Assembly: GCA_015061575.1 (NCBI GenBank)
Contig: SUWF01000014.1
Coordinates: 1 to 64,000, forward strand
DNA length: 64,000 bases
Origin: Lentisphaerota bacterium
GTDB taxonomy: Bacteria; Verrucomicrobiota; Lentisphaeria; Victivallales; Victivallaceae
Direction of reading: 5' to 3'
Below are positions 62,689 to 64,000 of the stretch, piece by piece (position 1 is the first letter of the stretch; every line of letters begins with the position of its first letter). Both the position numbers and the translations under genes were made by a program. Under the pieces are notes generated by a model. The model saw only the letters and a list, made by a program, of their open reading frames with translations. It searched no databases and was not told the origin of the DNA.

Positions 62689-64000
62689 ATGAAAAGTAAG
62701 TTGTTTTGTTTGCTGACACTGGCATGTTTTGCTGTGTCGGCAGTGGAGGTTGACATCTTCCGGGAAGATGGCGATCCCCGGGTAGCGGAATTTACTATTC
62801 CGGGCACCGACGGAGCGGACGCTGTGAAAAATTTTGTTATGGAGCGTGACGGCAAAAAATACTATCCGCAAACCAGTAAGATCAGCAATTACCCCAGCGG
62901 TTCGGTGCGCTGGTACCGGTTGATTTCGGATGCACCGGCGGGCCGCTACAAAGTTTCTCCCCGCAGACCGGGCAAAAATCTTTATCCCAATGTGGTAGTT
63001 CCGATCAAGAAAAATAAAAGCTATACCAATAAACTGCTGACGTTGACCTTTGATGCCAAACCTTTTGCGGTCAAAGTTACCGGTAAGGATGATGTTTATA
63101 CTATTCAGGCGCCGGAAATCACCCTGCCGGATGGCAGCCGTCCGCAGGCAGTTTTCAAAAAAGTCAAAGCGGTGGAAACTGGCATCGTGCAAACGGTTTT
63201 GGTGTTTCAGGGCGAATACGCTCCGGTGCCGGAGGGCGAAAAACGCTACTGGCAGCTTCGCATCACCATGTGGAACAATAAAGACTTTATCAAAGTCGAA
63301 CCGCTGCTGGGTACGGCTTTGACCAAAGCAGTAAATACGCCGTTTGAAGAAATGCGGTCGCTGAAATCCGCCCGCATGCGTATAATCTGCGGCAGCGCCG
63401 CCGGAGCCGTAAAGTCCAAGTTCACCCAGTGGGAAGATAACTCTTATGATGTAACTGCTGACGGCAAAACGCAAAGCCAAAAAGGTTCGCTGGGGCTTTT
63501 TAATCTTGCCAATAAGGCTTCTTTGGCCATTCCGGAAATGGCTGAACGCTTCCCCATTGGGGTGACGACGCTGGAAAATGCGCTGGATGTTGACCTGTTC
63601 CCGGCGATCCAGCCCGCTGACCGTTACGCCAATGGCAAACCCATTTACATAAAGTATTTTCCGATCTATACTGGTAATTACGTCATGCGTGCCGGTGTGG
63701 AAATAAGTTTCCCCATGTATCTGGCGCTGAACAAAAAAATCGATGCCGCCAAATTGCTGGCTCCGATTCCGGTCGGGATGGTCGATGTGGAAGATTTGAA
63801 CAAATCCGGCGCCTGGCTGCATTATATTGGCAAACCCGATAAATACAGCAAGCCTTTTGAGCCGGAAATCAAAAATGGTCTGGAAGCCTACTTTACCTGG
63901 CGTGACCGTGAACGCTGGTACGGTTTTATGAACTTTGGCGACAGCCATGGCGAACGCACCTGGAACTGGATGAACCATGAATACGATACGGCAGCGATTT
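62689..64000 (+). CDS. Secreted PcRGLX/YetA-like protein (rhamnogalacturonan lyase-like), 3' end missing
   Basis: 437 codons are visible, with no stop before the right edge. GATAAGAGG lies ahead of the ATG at 62689. Residues 1-18 are a signal peptide (KSKLFCLLTLACFAVSA). The next 280 residues are beta-rich, and the visible end, WRDRERWYGFMNFGDSHGE followed by a WNWMNHEYDTA segment, matches the catalytic-domain start of the PcRGLX/YetA-like family (exo-rhamnogalacturonan lyases, PL26-like). It would release unsaturated galacturonosyl-rhamnose from pectin side regions. The family call is from memory of motif style, without a search, so it is tentative. Confidence 0.65.
   Translation, partial: MKSKLFCLLTLACFAVSAVEVDIFREDGDPRVAEFTIPGTDGADAVKNFVMERDGKKYYPQTSKISNYPSGSVRWYRLISDAPAGRYKVSPRRPGKNLYPNVVVPIKKNKSYTNKLLTLTFDAKPFAVKVTGKDDVYTIQAPEITLPDGSRPQAVFKKVKAVETGIVQTVLVFQGEYAPVPEGEKRYWQLRITMWNNKDFIKVEPLLGTALTKAVNTPFEEMRSLKSARMRIICGSAAGAVKSKFTQWEDNSYDVTADGKTQSQKGSLGLFNLANKASLAIPEMAERFPIGVTTLENALDVDLFPAIQPADRYANGKPIYIKYFPIYTGNYVMRAGVEISFPMYLALNKKIDAAKLLAPIPVGMVDVEDLNKSGAWLHYIGKPDKYSKPFEPEIKNGLEAYFTWRDRERWYGFMNFGDSHGERTWNWMNHEYDTAAI

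Noticed and set aside
62506-63978. 490-codon open frame on the minus strand
   Set aside because: It lies antisense to the signal-peptide-bearing PcRGLX/YetA-like gene and the isomerase gene, which have ribosome sites and family motifs. The antisense product is compositionally odd and has no recognisable motif.
1-64000. tRNA, rRNA, insertion sequences, integrases or phage genes
   Set aside because: None was recognised. Intergenic gaps are short, and no transposase motif or flanking direct repeat was seen.

Overview
The window reads as one continuous piece of chromosome from a strictly anaerobic, carbohydrate-degrading bacterium, most probably a gut or sediment member of the Lentisphaerota (Victivallis-like). 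The main evidence is four prepilin-like proteins (cleavage motif [19 protein letters not shown] plus a C-terminal H-x9-DG or H-x9-GG signature) placed inside sugar operons. Also consistent are a glycyl radical enzyme with its activase, many 4Fe-4S proteins, and secreted glycosidases under AraC/LacI/GntR/IclR regulators. The taxonomy is inference; no rRNA or tRNA gene was seen.

Layout. 1-7005: operon of a glycyl radical enzyme (cut by the left edge), its activase, a pseudopilin, a GH130 phosphorylase and a secreted hydrolase. 7011-13733: two AraC regulators, a VOC protein, a secreted hydrolase, a pseudopilin and a small carbohydrate-binding protein. 13937-17532: LacI-uxaB-uxaA galacturonate operon. 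17697-22495: GntR-LacI hybrid regulator, 993-aa secreted hydrolase and pseudopilin. 22632-25295: AraC regulator divergent from L-fucose isomerase. 25393-27912: SH3, flavin reductase, FmdB and GDPD genes. 28063-35120: LacI-controlled operon with three different phosphoesterase/metallohydrolase families, a pseudopilin and a TIM-barrel hydrolase, closed by a strong terminator. 35145-40857: ROK kinase, aminotransferase, lipoprotein, LexA, ankyrin protein and KDG kinase.

40981-46802: a complete compact type II-C CRISPR-Cas locus. It holds an antisense tracrRNA, cas9 (1026 aa), cas1, cas2 and an array of 19 repeats and 18 spacers. The tracrRNA anti-repeat, its promoter, its terminator and the promoters embedded in each repeat can all be read directly. 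The crRNAs are predicted to run opposite to the cas operon.

46821-64000: M29 aminopeptidase, polyferredoxin membrane protein, a Tat-exported DUF362 protein beside tatA/tatC, a membrane-anchored nuclease, IclR and U32-like genes, an Fe-S protein, a GNAT-uvrB operon, phosphohexomutase, an apparently circularly permuted SGNH hydrolase, a second metallophosphoesterase, a TIM-barrel isomerase and a secreted rhamnogalacturonan-lyase-like protein cut by the right edge.

Taken together, most gene groups pair a sugar-sensing regulator with secreted hydrolases and often a pseudopilin, and feed cytoplasmic sugar catabolism (fucose, galacturonate, mannosides). The strongest points for follow-up are the II-C CRISPR locus, the permuted SGNH hydrolase, the phosphoesterase operon and the pseudopilin-hydrolase pairing.
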